Of a stretch of 64,000 nt of DNA, positions 38,555 to 46,088 are shown piece by piece. Origin of the DNA: Mycobacteroides saopaulense. Its GTDB lineage: Bacteria; Actinomycetota; Actinomycetes; Mycobacteriales; Mycobacteriaceae. The notes beneath the pieces are model-generated. The model saw only the letters and a list, made by a program, of their open reading frames with translations, ran no database searches and was not told the origin of the DNA. The stretch lies in assembly GCF_001456355.1 (NCBI RefSeq), contig NZ_CP010271.1, positions 992,001 through 1,056,000 on the forward strand, given 5' to 3'. Made by a program: the position numbers and the translations under genes. Position 1 is the first letter of the stretch, and every line of letters begins with the position of its first letter.

Positions 38555-39495
38555 CTCGTGTCGCCGCCGTCGATTGCGGTACCAACTCGATTCGTCTGCT
38601 GATCTCGGATATCGATGACGCCGGACGGTTGTCCGACGTGCACCGCGAGATGCGGATCGTGCGCCTGGGTCAGGGTGTCGACGCGACGGGGGAGTTCGCG
38701 CCGGAGGCCATCGAGCGGACTCGGGTCGCGCTGGCGGCGTATGTCGGGCTGATGAAATCACTTGAGGTGCAGCGGGTTCGTATGGTCGCCACCTCGGCTG
38801 CCCGCGATGTCTCCAACCGCGAGGCGTTCTTCGCGATGACCGCTGGGCTGCTGGGAGATGTGGTGCCCGGCGCCGTCGCGGAGGTCATCACCGGCACCGA
38901 AGAGGCGGCGCTCTCGTTCGCCGGCGCGGTGGGCGAGCTGGACGCGGCGGCGGGGCCCTTCGTGGTTGTCGACCTTGGTGGGGGGTCCACCGAGACGGTG
39001 ATCGGCGATGCCGATGGGGTGCAGGCCAGCTTCTCGGCCGACATCGGCTGCGTGCGGCTCACCGAGCGGTGCTTGCACTCGGACCCGCCCACCGCCGACG
39101 AGATCGCTGCGGCACGCGATGCGGTGCGGGCTCAGTTGGCGCGGACATTCGCCGTCGTGCCGGTGCAGGGCGCGCGAACCTGGGTGGGGGTCGCGGGCAC
39201 CTTCACCACGCTGGCGGCCCTTGCCCATCGGCTGGATGTGTACGACCCGGCCGCGATCCATCTTTCGCGGGTGCCGCTGGGGCGTCTGGCCGAGGTGACG
39301 TCCTCGCTGATCGCGATGCCGCGCGCCGAGCGGGCTGCCCTGGGGCCGATGCATGAGGGGCGCGTCGACGTGATCGGCGGTGGCTCCATCGTCGTGGAGG
39401 AATTGGCGCGTGAGTTGTCTGACCGTGCCGGGATCACCGAGCTGGTGGTCAGTGAGCACGACATCCTGGACGGCATCGCGATATCTTTGCGGTAG
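38551..39495 (+). CDS. ppx: Ppx/GppA family exopolyphosphatase
   Basis: This 314-residue member of the ASKHA phosphotransferase fold hydrolyses polyphosphate or (p)ppGpp. Motifs are VAAVDCGTNSIRLLI (phosphate 1), the Glu region GTEEAALSFAGAV, VVDLGGGSTETVIG (phosphate 2), and VIGGGSIV. It corresponds to Rv1026 of M. tuberculosis by position. The GTG at 38551 forms the GTGA overlap with the upstream gene. Confidence 0.94.
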   Translation: MTRVAAVDCGTNSIRLLISDIDDAGRLSDVHREMRIVRLGQGVDATGEFAPEAIERTRVALAAYVGLMKSLEVQRVRMVATSAARDVSNREAFFAMTAGLLGDVVPGAVAEVITGTEEAALSFAGAVGELDAAAGPFVVVDLGGGSTETVIGDADGVQASFSADIGCVRLTERCLHSDPPTADEIAAARDAVRAQLARTFAVVPVQGARTWVGVAGTFTTLAALAHRLDVYDPAAIHLSRVPLGRLAEVTSSLIAMPRAERAALGPMHEGRVDVIGGGSIVVEELARELSDRAGITELVVSEHDILDGIAISLR

Positions 39496-39530
39496 CTCGC
39501 CTTGACCTCACCCTTTGTGAGCTGAGTCAC

Positions 39531-39699
39531 AGTTGACAGTCTTAACTCTCCCTGACTTGACGTATGAGAGAAATCAACTGACAGTTGAGATATCAACTCG
39601 ATCTCATAACGGTGAGTTGAGTGACGCAGCGTCGCGTACGAGCCCGGATCAGCAAAATGTTTGATTAGGTGCGGAAGGTTTGGTTTCCTCGTGTCAACT
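39531..39699. promoter_or_regulatory. Cluster of AGTTGA/TCAACT half-sites
   Basis: The hexamer occurs at 39531 (AGTTGA), 39574 (TCAACT), 39583 (AGTTGA), 39593 (TCAACT) and 39615 (AGTTGA), and again at 39694 (TCAACT) inside the next gene's start region. The central three build two overlapping perfect dyads: TCAACT-GAC-AGTTGA and AGTTGA-GATA-TCAACT. This is a multi-site operator for an unknown regulator in the ppx-hydrolase gap. Confidence 0.6.
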
Positions 39700-40581
39700 T
39701 CCATGTCGAAGGCCGAAGTACGCGAAATTGGGGTCTCGGAGACGGGTTTCGTACGACGGTCGGACCCGGATGGTGCCGCGGTCGCCTACCGGACATACGG
39801 GCGCGCCCGGCCGGGCGTCGCCGACGTGGTGCTGGTGCACGGCAGCTTGCAGAACTCGACCGTGTGGTCCAAGCATGGGTACATCGCGCAGCTCTCCCAG
39901 CAGTACCGGGTGACCACCATCGACGTGCGCGGGCACGGCGCCAGTGAGAAACCCGACCATCCCGGCGGCTACGCCATCGCCTCGTCGGCGCGGGATGTCT
40001 GCGCCGTACTGGATCACCTGGACATCCATCGGGCGCACTACCTCGGCTACTCGCTGGGCGGACGGATCGGCCTGACCCTGGCGGCCACTGCCCCGGAGCG
40101 GCTCACCTCGCTGGTGGTGGCGGGGTCTTCGCACCGCCCACAGCGCGGCGCGGTCGACGTGCTGATCTTCCCGAATGCCGTGCGCGTGGTTGAGGAATCC
40201 GGACTTGCGGCATTCGTCGACGGGTGGGAGTCGCATCGCGGTCAACAGATGGGGTCGGGCTTCCGGGCGACGATCGATGCGCTGGGGCAGCGCGGACTGG
40301 CGGCCTTGCTGCGCCAATGGGACGACGAACCGGGTGTCGCGGAAGAGGCATTGCTTCAGATCGACACGCCCACACTGTTTTTCGCCGGTTCCGAGGACCC
40401 GATGCGGCTGGCCGAGTCTCGGGAGGCCGCGGTGCGTATGCCGCGCGCCTACTTCGCCCTGCTCGACGGCTGCAACCATGGCCAGACGGTGACCATGCGC
40501 GAGCGCATCCTGGACCGCGCCGAGGCGTTCTTCCGGCTGTCCGAGTTCTCCGACATCGAGAAGCTCCGGGTGGCCGGATGA
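39691..40581 (+). CDS. Alpha/beta hydrolase
   Basis: This 296-residue alpha/beta hydrolase-fold enzyme has the oxyanion segment VLVHGSLQNSTVW, the nucleophile elbow GYSLGGR, the acid in FAGSEDPMR, and the catalytic His in DGCNHGQT. It could be an esterase, peroxidase-like or C-C hydrolase. The substrate is unknown. The start is either the GTG at 39691 or the ATG at 39703. The TSUP transporter follows with a 4-base overlap, suggesting that the two handle one compound. Expression is probably controlled by the half-site cluster upstream. Confidence 0.87.
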   Translation: MSTSMSKAEVREIGVSETGFVRRSDPDGAAVAYRTYGRARPGVADVVLVHGSLQNSTVWSKHGYIAQLSQQYRVTTIDVRGHGASEKPDHPGGYAIASSARDVCAVLDHLDIHRAHYLGYSLGGRIGLTLAATAPERLTSLVVAGSSHRPQRGAVDVLIFPNAVRVVEESGLAAFVDGWESHRGQQMGSGFRATIDALGQRGLAALLRQWDDEPGVAEEALLQIDTPTLFFAGSEDPMRLAESREAAVRMPRAYFALLDGCNHGQTVTMRERILDRAEAFFRLSEFSDIEKLRVAG

Positions 40582-41438
40582 CCGAACGCCCCGGCTTGGG
40601 GACTCTCGCTCGTATCGGGGTACTGGGCGGCGTATCGGGCGGGCTGCTGGGTGGTGGCACCGGCGTCATCACCGTTCCCTCGCTGGCGCGGGCGACCACG
40701 TTGACCCGGGCCGTCATTCACGGCACCTCGACGCTGCCGAACGTCTCGGCGGCGATTGCGGGCAGCACCGTCTACGCGTTGCACGGGGCGAAGGTGGACG
40801 TGGTGGCCGGGGCCGGTCTGATGGCGGGCGGCGTCATCGGCGCGGTGGTGGGTGCCAAGCTGGTGGCGCGAATCCCGGAATGGATTCTCAAGGCGCTGTT
40901 CGTGTTCGTGCTGCTGGCCACCGCCACCAAGCTGTTGTTGAGCGCTGCGGGCATAGACCCCTCGGCGGGCGAGGCGCTGCTGCCCGAAAGTGTGCTTGCC
41001 CATGTCCCCGCGGTGATCGCCATCGGGGCCGTCGTCGGATTCGTGGTGGGCGCCTGGTCGGCCGCGCTCGGCCTCGGTGGCGGGCTGCTCACCGTGCCGG
41101 CGATGTTGGTGCTCTTCGGCTCCGATCTGCACGTGGCGGAGGGCACCTCGTTGATGGTGATGCTGCCCAACGCGCTCGTCGCGGCGACCACGCACCTGCG
41201 GCAGGGCACCGCCGACGCACCGATCGGATTTCGGTTGGCGGCATTTGCCTTGCCGGGCACGGTGATCGGTGCGCTGTTGGCGCTGGCGCTCAATGCCCGC
41301 TGGTTGGCGCTGGTGTTCGGTTCCTACCTGGTGTTCATCGCCGGCCGGGAGATCGTCCGGGCCGTCAGGAATTCCCCTGGGCGTAGGACGAAGAAGCCAG
41401 ATGCGGCGCTGGCGCCTCAGGTGTGTGTCGGCGGTTGA
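40578..41438 (+). CDS. TSUP (TauE/SafE) family membrane transporter
   Basis: This 286-residue protein has about eight membrane helices in two repeats, each with the glycine-rich TSUP motif (GGVSGGLLGGGTGVITVP and GAWSAALGLGGGLLTVPAM). Family members export sulfite, sulfoacetate or other organic anions. The ATG at 40578 overlaps the hydrolase stop. Its 3' end overlaps the convergent membrane-protein gene by 74 bp, so the last 24 codons lie over that gene's end. Confidence 0.88.
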   Translation: MTERPGLGTLARIGVLGGVSGGLLGGGTGVITVPSLARATTLTRAVIHGTSTLPNVSAAIAGSTVYALHGAKVDVVAGAGLMAGGVIGAVVGAKLVARIPEWILKALFVFVLLATATKLLLSAAGIDPSAGEALLPESVLAHVPAVIAIGAVVGFVVGAWSAALGLGGGLLTVPAMLVLFGSDLHVAEGTSLMVMLPNALVAATTHLRQGTADAPIGFRLAAFALPGTVIGALLALALNARWLALVFGSYLVFIAGREIVRAVRNSPGRRTKKPDAALAPQVCVGG

Positions 41439-42552
41439 TCTGCTGAAGCCCGTGCGAGACATCCAGGAGCCAGCGCAGTTCTTGCTTGCGGTTCGCACCG
41501 GGAACCTCACCGATGATCTTGGTACCCGAGCATGTTTCATTACGCGGCGCGATGCGTTGTTGTTCGATGGCCGAATGGATCTGGCGGGCCGCCGAGGTGG
41601 AAGAGGTGTCCTCGGCGATGTACGGGCGGATGGCACTCAGGCCGTCGCGAATCTCCACGATCCTGCGGTAGAGCCGGTAGTTGTGGTCGCCGATCGCGGC
41701 GCTGGGCGGGGCCAGTGCGATCTGGGTGTTGCCCTCGTACAGCGCGGTCCACAGCGGTTCGAGCTGGCGGTGCCACCGGTAGGTCTGGATGCGTTGGCGA
41801 ATCGAGGAGATCAGCTGTGAGAAGGACGGCCCCGCAAGACCTATCACGATGAGGATCTGGCCGATCGTGGCGGCCAGCGGTGCCAGCCGCTGCCAGGAAT
41901 AGCTGTCGTTGGTGATCATGCCGTAGATCGCCGAGTGGGCCCGCATGATGCAGAACGCCAAGCACATGGTGGCCCCGGCAGCGGTGAGCAGCATGCTGCG
42001 CCGTAGCCACGCCACGTCGTGAAAACGGGCGTACTGCAGGCACTTGATGATGATCAGCAGGGCGCCCAGGCCGTAGGTGATCAGATAGATCAGCATGTAG
42101 GCGACCCAGGCGGGCTTGTTGCCGTGCGATGCGTAGAAGTCCTGCGGCAGTTCGGAAGTGGGTGCCACAAACCAGCAGAGAGTCAGGGCGGCGCCGATGG
42201 CCACCGCCATCCAGACCCAGAGCCGTGCGCGCTGCACCGCGCGCGGGCCGGATTCACCCCAGAAGGTGATGACGGTGAGAACGCATGCGGTCCATGCCAT
42301 ACCGCCGGACAGGTTCAACACGAGCCGGCCCATGTTGTGTACACCGACCAGGTTGTCGAACTTCTCGTACAGGGGCGGGGTCGCCAGGGTGACGGCGATC
42401 CCCTTGAACAGGAACGACAACAGCAGCGCCACGGAGGCCGGCGGCCGTACCCGCGAGCGCAGCATGGCGGCGGCGACCACCGCAACGGCGCCAAAGCTGA
42501 AGACGGCCGCTACCGAATACGCAGCGGCAGAGTCTTCGAAAACTGACGTCAC
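41365..42552 (-). CDS. Seven-helix membrane protein, MAB_1171c-like family
   Basis: This 395-residue protein has about seven hydrophobic helices in residues 10-260 and a soluble C-terminal region from about 265 on (QRIQTYRWHRQLEPLWTALY, then NYRLYRRIVEIRDGLSAIRPY). I recall a database family named after MAB_1171c that fits this layout and is called a putative transporter, without experimental function. The GTG at 42552 overlaps the peptidase stop (GTGA), so it is coupled to the XRE and M78 genes. The combination of XRE regulator, ImmA/IrrE-like peptidase and this membrane protein recurs in actinobacteria. Confidence 0.8.
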   Translation of the reverse strand: MTSVFEDSAAAYSVAAVFSFGAVAVVAAAMLRSRVRPPASVALLLSFLFKGIAVTLATPPLYEKFDNLVGVHNMGRLVLNLSGGMAWTACVLTVITFWGESGPRAVQRARLWVWMAVAIGAALTLCWFVAPTSELPQDFYASHGNKPAWVAYMLIYLITYGLGALLIIIKCLQYARFHDVAWLRRSMLLTAAGATMCLAFCIMRAHSAIYGMITNDSYSWQRLAPLAATIGQILIVIGLAGPSFSQLISSIRQRIQTYRWHRQLEPLWTALYEGNTQIALAPPSAAIGDHNYRLYRRIVEIRDGLSAIRPYIAEDTSSTSAARQIHSAIEQQRIAPRNETCSGTKIIGEVPGANRKQELRWLLDVSHGLQQINRRHTPEAPAPHLASSSYAQGNS

Positions 42553-43067
42553 GGCGCCGCCGGCAGGCCTTCCAAGGTCAGCGATGCCAAGATCCGTCGC
42601 AGGTTGGCATTCGTGACGGCGATCGGACGGTGGCTGTCGGGGCTGACGCGCTGTCCCATCATCGAGGCCAGCATTTCGGCCTCGACTTCCTGATCGTCCA
42701 GATAGGTTTCGCGGCACAGGACTTCGGCCAGCTCGCGCTTGCTCGACCCGGTGTGCCCACACATCACGTGGCTCAGCTCGTGCAGGATGATGTGCTCGCG
42801 ATGCATGGTGGTGGTGTCGCTGTCGTACACCACGTAGTCGGTGGCATCGGTGCGCACCAGCAAGCCGTGTACTCCACTGCCGGACAGCGAGTAGGGGACC
42901 AGCTGGATGTCGCGCTGGCTGAGCTCGCTGGCGCGGGCGCGGATGTCTTCGACGGTGGTCAGCGACTCAAGCCCAAGGTCGGCGAGCTTGCGCGCACACT
43001 GCTGGTGCATCGCCTGAAGCTGGCGAGTGGACCGCAGATCGGTTGTCACACAACGCATCTTCGGCAT
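42549..43067 (-). CDS. ImmA/IrrE-like (M78) metallopeptidase
   Basis: This 172-residue protein has the zinc-peptidase motif ILHELSHVMCGHTG (HExxH as HELSH) near residue 92. ImmA/IrrE peptidases cleave a partner repressor, usually an XRE protein encoded next door, as in ICEBs1 ImmA-ImmR and Deinococcus IrrE-DdrO. Here the XRE gene ends 2 bp upstream. No helix-turn-helix is fused to the peptidase. The ATG at 43067 (MPKMRCVTTDL) is used. A conserved Glu further on (QEVEAEMLASMM) would be the third ligand. Confidence 0.85.
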   Translation of the reverse strand: MPKMRCVTTDLRSTRQLQAMHQQCARKLADLGLESLTTVEDIRARASELSQRDIQLVPYSLSGSGVHGLLVRTDATDYVVYDSDTTTMHREHIILHELSHVMCGHTGSSKRELAEVLCRETYLDDQEVEAEMLASMMGQRVSPDSHRPIAVTNANLRRILASLTLEGLPAAP

Positions 43068-43069
43068 GA

Positions 43070-43549
43070 TTACTGCCCGTTGCTGACCGAGTTGTCCACC
43101 GTCGGCAGGCCCTGGAGTGCGCGCACGTGGTCAAGCACCGCGGCGACGGTCTCCAGGCTCTGCTTGTTCAGGCCGATCGCGCGCAACGCGATCAGCTCCA
43201 CCTCGTCCCGCGTGGTCTCGTCCAGGGCGCCCAGTCGCTCGTCGAGTGAGTAGGTGCGCTCGGGATCGGTGAGTACCGAGAGCGGAACACGGAAGAAGTC
43301 GGCGAGTGCGCCGAGCAGGTCGATGGCGGGGCGGGCGCGCTTACCGGTGCGCAGCGCCGACAGATAGGCGCCGCCGACCTTGATGCCGGGGTGGGCCTTC
43401 TTGATGCCGTTGGCCACCTCGTCGTTGGTCCACATGCGCCCGTCGGGGCGCCGATGGGACTGGAAGAGCGCGTTGATGCGGTCAGCGAGATTCGCATCGG
43501 CCGTTTTGGCGTCCTGGATAGGCGCCGTCGGCGGGCTCGTGGTGGCCAT
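43070..43549 (-). CDS. XRE-type helix-turn-helix regulator
   Basis: This 159-residue DNA-binding protein has a helix-turn-helix at about residues 20-85 (MWTNDEVANGIKKAHPGIKV, then AYLSALRTGKRARPAIDLLGALADFF), followed by a helical C-terminal segment. The layout resembles the XRE proteins paired with secretion or M78 genes in mycobacteria. It is probably the substrate or partner of the adjacent peptidase. The ATG at 43549 is chosen because the frame upstream looks non-coding. A TCAAC/GTTGA dyad lies 62 nt upstream. Confidence 0.83.
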   Translation of the reverse strand: MATTSPPTAPIQDAKTADANLADRINALFQSHRRPDGRMWTNDEVANGIKKAHPGIKVGGAYLSALRTGKRARPAIDLLGALADFFRVPLSVLTDPERTYSLDERLGALDETTRDEVELIALRAIGLNKQSLETVAAVLDHVRALQGLPTVDNSVSNGQ

Positions 43550-43611
43550 TGCATAAGTGAAACACCGATGTCGCGCGCCCTCAACGTGGGGAGGTGCACT
43601 CTCGGTGTGAT

Positions 43612-43626
43612 TCAACGCACAGTTGA
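43612..43626. promoter_or_regulatory. Dyad upstream of the XRE gene
   Basis: TCAAC-GCACA-GTTGA is a perfect 5+5 inverted repeat that includes an AGTTGA half-site (43621-43626). The hexamer is the one repeated in the hydrolase promoter at 39531-39620. It may be bound by the XRE protein. Confidence 0.45.
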
Positions 43627-43634
43627 GCCGTGAG

Positions 43635-45476
43635 TTAGCCGTATATGCCGGCGAGGTACTCCGCCTGGCAGGCCCGGCGGGCGAGTTTTCCGCTGGTGGT
43701 GCGGGGTATTGCGCCTGCGGCGACGAGTCGGACGTCGGCTACCGGTAGTGCGTGGGTGCGGGATATGGCGGCGCGGATGGCGTCGGTGACGGGTGCTTGT
43801 TCGACGCGGCCGGATCCGGGTGCGCGTTCGGCGACGATCACCAGCCGTTCGCTGGTGTCGGCGATGGCGGCCTCGGCGAGCTGATTGGCCGCGACCGAGA
43901 AGGCCGCGACGTACCCGGAGCGCACGGCCGGGGAAGCGTCCGACGCGGTCGCCTCGATGTCCTGGGGGTAGTGGTTGCGTCCGTCGATGATGACGAGGTC
44001 CTTGATGCGGCCCGTGACGTAGAGACTGTTGTTCAGGTACACCCCGAGATCCCCGGTACGCAGCCACCGGCTGTGTTCGGCGGTTCCGGTGGCGTGGCTG
44101 TTGTTGTCCAGGCGCGAGTGCAGCCGGTTGTGGAAGGTCGCCTGCGTCTCGCGGGCGCGGCCCCAGTAGCCGCGGCCGATGTTGTCGCCGTGCAGCCAGA
44201 TCTCACCGATTTCCCCTTCGGGCAGTTCAGCTCCGGTGCGCGGGTCGACGATCACCAGCCACTGGCTGGAGATCACTTGACCGCATGAGACGTGGGGCAC
44301 GGCAGTGGGGTCGTCGGCGGACACGGGCACGGCACGGTCCTCGGCGAGCTGCGCGCGATCCAGGTAGATCAGGCTGGGGCATTCGTCGGGCGCGATGGTG
44401 GCGACCGAGAGCGTGGCCTCGGCCATGCCGTAGGACGGTTTGATGGCCGACGGGGGAAATCCGTAGGGGCCGAAGGCTTCGTTGAATTTCTCGATCGCCG
44501 AGATGGTGACCGGTTCGGATCCGTTGAGCAGGCCCGCCACATTGCTCAGGTCCCAGGTCTGTCCCGCGGGTGGGCGGCCGCGCTGTGCGGCGAGTTCGAA
44601 CGCGAAGTTCGGTGCCGCCGCGAAGACGCGGCCGTAGGCGGATTCGGTGGCCAGTTGCTTGATCCACCGACGCGGGCGTCGTACGAACGCCAACGGCGAC
44701 ATCAGGGTGATGTGGCCGCCGCACAGCGGGGGAAACAGGATCATGATCAGACCCATGTCGTGATACAGCGGCAGCCAGCTCACGCTGCGAATGTTCGTGT
44801 CCAGGCCGCCGGCCAGGATCATCTGCAGCACATTCGTACAGGCCGCGCGGTGCGTGATCTCGACACCGGCCGGGATGCGCGTAGAGCCCGACGTGTACTG
44901 CAGGTAGGCAAGGTCTTCGGTGTCGAGTTCGGCGGCCACGAACGTTGCGCCCACCGAGTCCGGAACCGCGTCGATCGCGATGACTCGCGGGCGGCGCTGG
45001 CGCGCAAGCTTGCGCAGGAACGCGTTTACCGATTCGGCCGCGGCGTCGGTGGTCAGGATGACCGACGGGGTGGCATCGGAGAGCACCGCGTCGAGGCGTT
45101 CGGTGTGGCCGGGCAGCTCGGGGGCGAACAGGGGGACCGCGATGTTTCCGGCCTGGATGGCGGCGAAGAACCCGATGACATAGTCGAGGCCCTGGGGCGC
45201 CAGGATCGCGACGCGATCACCCGGCTGTGTGACCTGTTGCAGGCGTGCACCGATGGCGCGCATGCGGGTGTTGAGGGCGTCCCAGCTCAATTCGATGGCC
45301 ACGCCGTCGTCGTCGCGGGTGAAGTCGAGGTAGCGGTAGGCGGCGGTGGAGCCGAACTCGGCAATGTTGTGCTCGAAGTTCGAGAGCAGAGTCGTGCCGG
45401 GAGGCAGATCAATCGAGCCGTCGGTGTCGAGGTAATCCTCAATCCCACGTTGGCGAACCGCTAGACCATCTGACAT
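43635..45476 (-). CDS. Fatty-acyl-AMP ligase (FAAL type)
   Basis: This 613-residue adenylate-forming enzyme shows YTSGSTRIPAGVEITH (phosphate loop near residue 170), WLPLYHDMGLI, YGMAEATLSV, TGDLGVYLNN and GRIKDLVIIDGRNHYPQDIE, with a C-terminal TTSGKLARR lysine. The long length and the DMGL(I) region fit FAALs, which load fatty acids on PKS or NRPS carrier proteins as acyl-AMP rather than acyl-CoA. No PKS is visible nearby. The ATG at 45476 follows GGGAG. It is 85 bp upstream of the XRE gene and may share its transcript. Confidence 0.88.
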   Translation of the reverse strand: MSDGLAVRQRGIEDYLDTDGSIDLPPGTTLLSNFEHNIAEFGSTAAYRYLDFTRDDDGVAIELSWDALNTRMRAIGARLQQVTQPGDRVAILAPQGLDYVIGFFAAIQAGNIAVPLFAPELPGHTERLDAVLSDATPSVILTTDAAAESVNAFLRKLARQRRPRVIAIDAVPDSVGATFVAAELDTEDLAYLQYTSGSTRIPAGVEITHRAACTNVLQMILAGGLDTNIRSVSWLPLYHDMGLIMILFPPLCGGHITLMSPLAFVRRPRRWIKQLATESAYGRVFAAAPNFAFELAAQRGRPPAGQTWDLSNVAGLLNGSEPVTISAIEKFNEAFGPYGFPPSAIKPSYGMAEATLSVATIAPDECPSLIYLDRAQLAEDRAVPVSADDPTAVPHVSCGQVISSQWLVIVDPRTGAELPEGEIGEIWLHGDNIGRGYWGRARETQATFHNRLHSRLDNNSHATGTAEHSRWLRTGDLGVYLNNSLYVTGRIKDLVIIDGRNHYPQDIEATASDASPAVRSGYVAAFSVAANQLAEAAIADTSERLVIVAERAPGSGRVEQAPVTDAIRAAISRTHALPVADVRLVAAGAIPRTTSGKLARRACQAEYLAGIYG

Positions 45477-45506
45477 ATCCCACTCCCGACTCACGATGAA
45501 AAACAC

Positions 45507-46088
45507 TACCTGCGCTAACTAAGTAAAACCTTTGTCCGCAGGTGACCCGTCGTACGAGAAGCGTGCGGCAACTTCCAACGTCGACGATCGCGCAGTCTGG
45601 TGACGAATCAACACCAGAATTCGACGAATTCTGGTGTACTCCAAGGGGTATCACTAACCGCTTGAGAGTTTCAATGTGATCCAGAGGTGTGTCGTGCGGC
45701 GGTGTGATCTTGGCCGTACGACGTGCCATGGTGGTGGGGGAGTCCGCCCAACACCGCCGACGAGATTATTCGTGTCCGCCCCGCTGCGGAGGATGCGGGC
45801 CACTCGATTTGGCACCTCCCTGTACGCGTTGAGCGGTATTCCGGAGATGCTCTGAGGGTGATGGACGCAGGCGTTTCAGCTCACTGCCTCCAGTACCCGC
45901 AACATGTGAATCAATGGTGCTCTGCTGGTGGGAGTGGGAAGGATCTTGAAACGTCTAGCGATGTTCTGTACCGGGTGAACATTCTTTGCCAGCGTGACTC
46001 GCGCCACCTCTAGAACTGGCATATGCTGGCATGATTAGTGTGCCGCAATGCATGGCATAGTTGCGAGTGTTGGGAAGGTGAACTGCCG
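45507..46088. other. 582-bp non-coding region holding a large palindrome
   Basis: No convincing gene is visible. A 96-codon open frame (45723-46013, plus strand) has no ribosome binding site and no family resemblance. The region holds promoters for the fatty-acyl-AMP ligase (leftward) and the toxin-like gene (rightward), plus the 27-bp palindrome. A ribosome binding site GGGAAGG ends 11 nt before the GTG at 46089. Confidence 0.5.
45611..45637. repeat. 27-bp perfect palindrome
   Basis: ACACCAGAATTCG (45611-45623), a central A, and CGAATTCTGGTGT (45625-45637) form a perfect inverted repeat with 13-bp arms. It lies 134 nt upstream of the fatty-acyl-AMP ligase start. The length is unusual for chance. 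It could be an operator, a recombination site or a cruciform. Confidence 0.9.

Noticed and set aside
45723..46013. 96-codon open frame upstream of the toxin-like gene
   Set aside because: No ribosome binding site, no recognisable domain, and it covers the expected promoter region.
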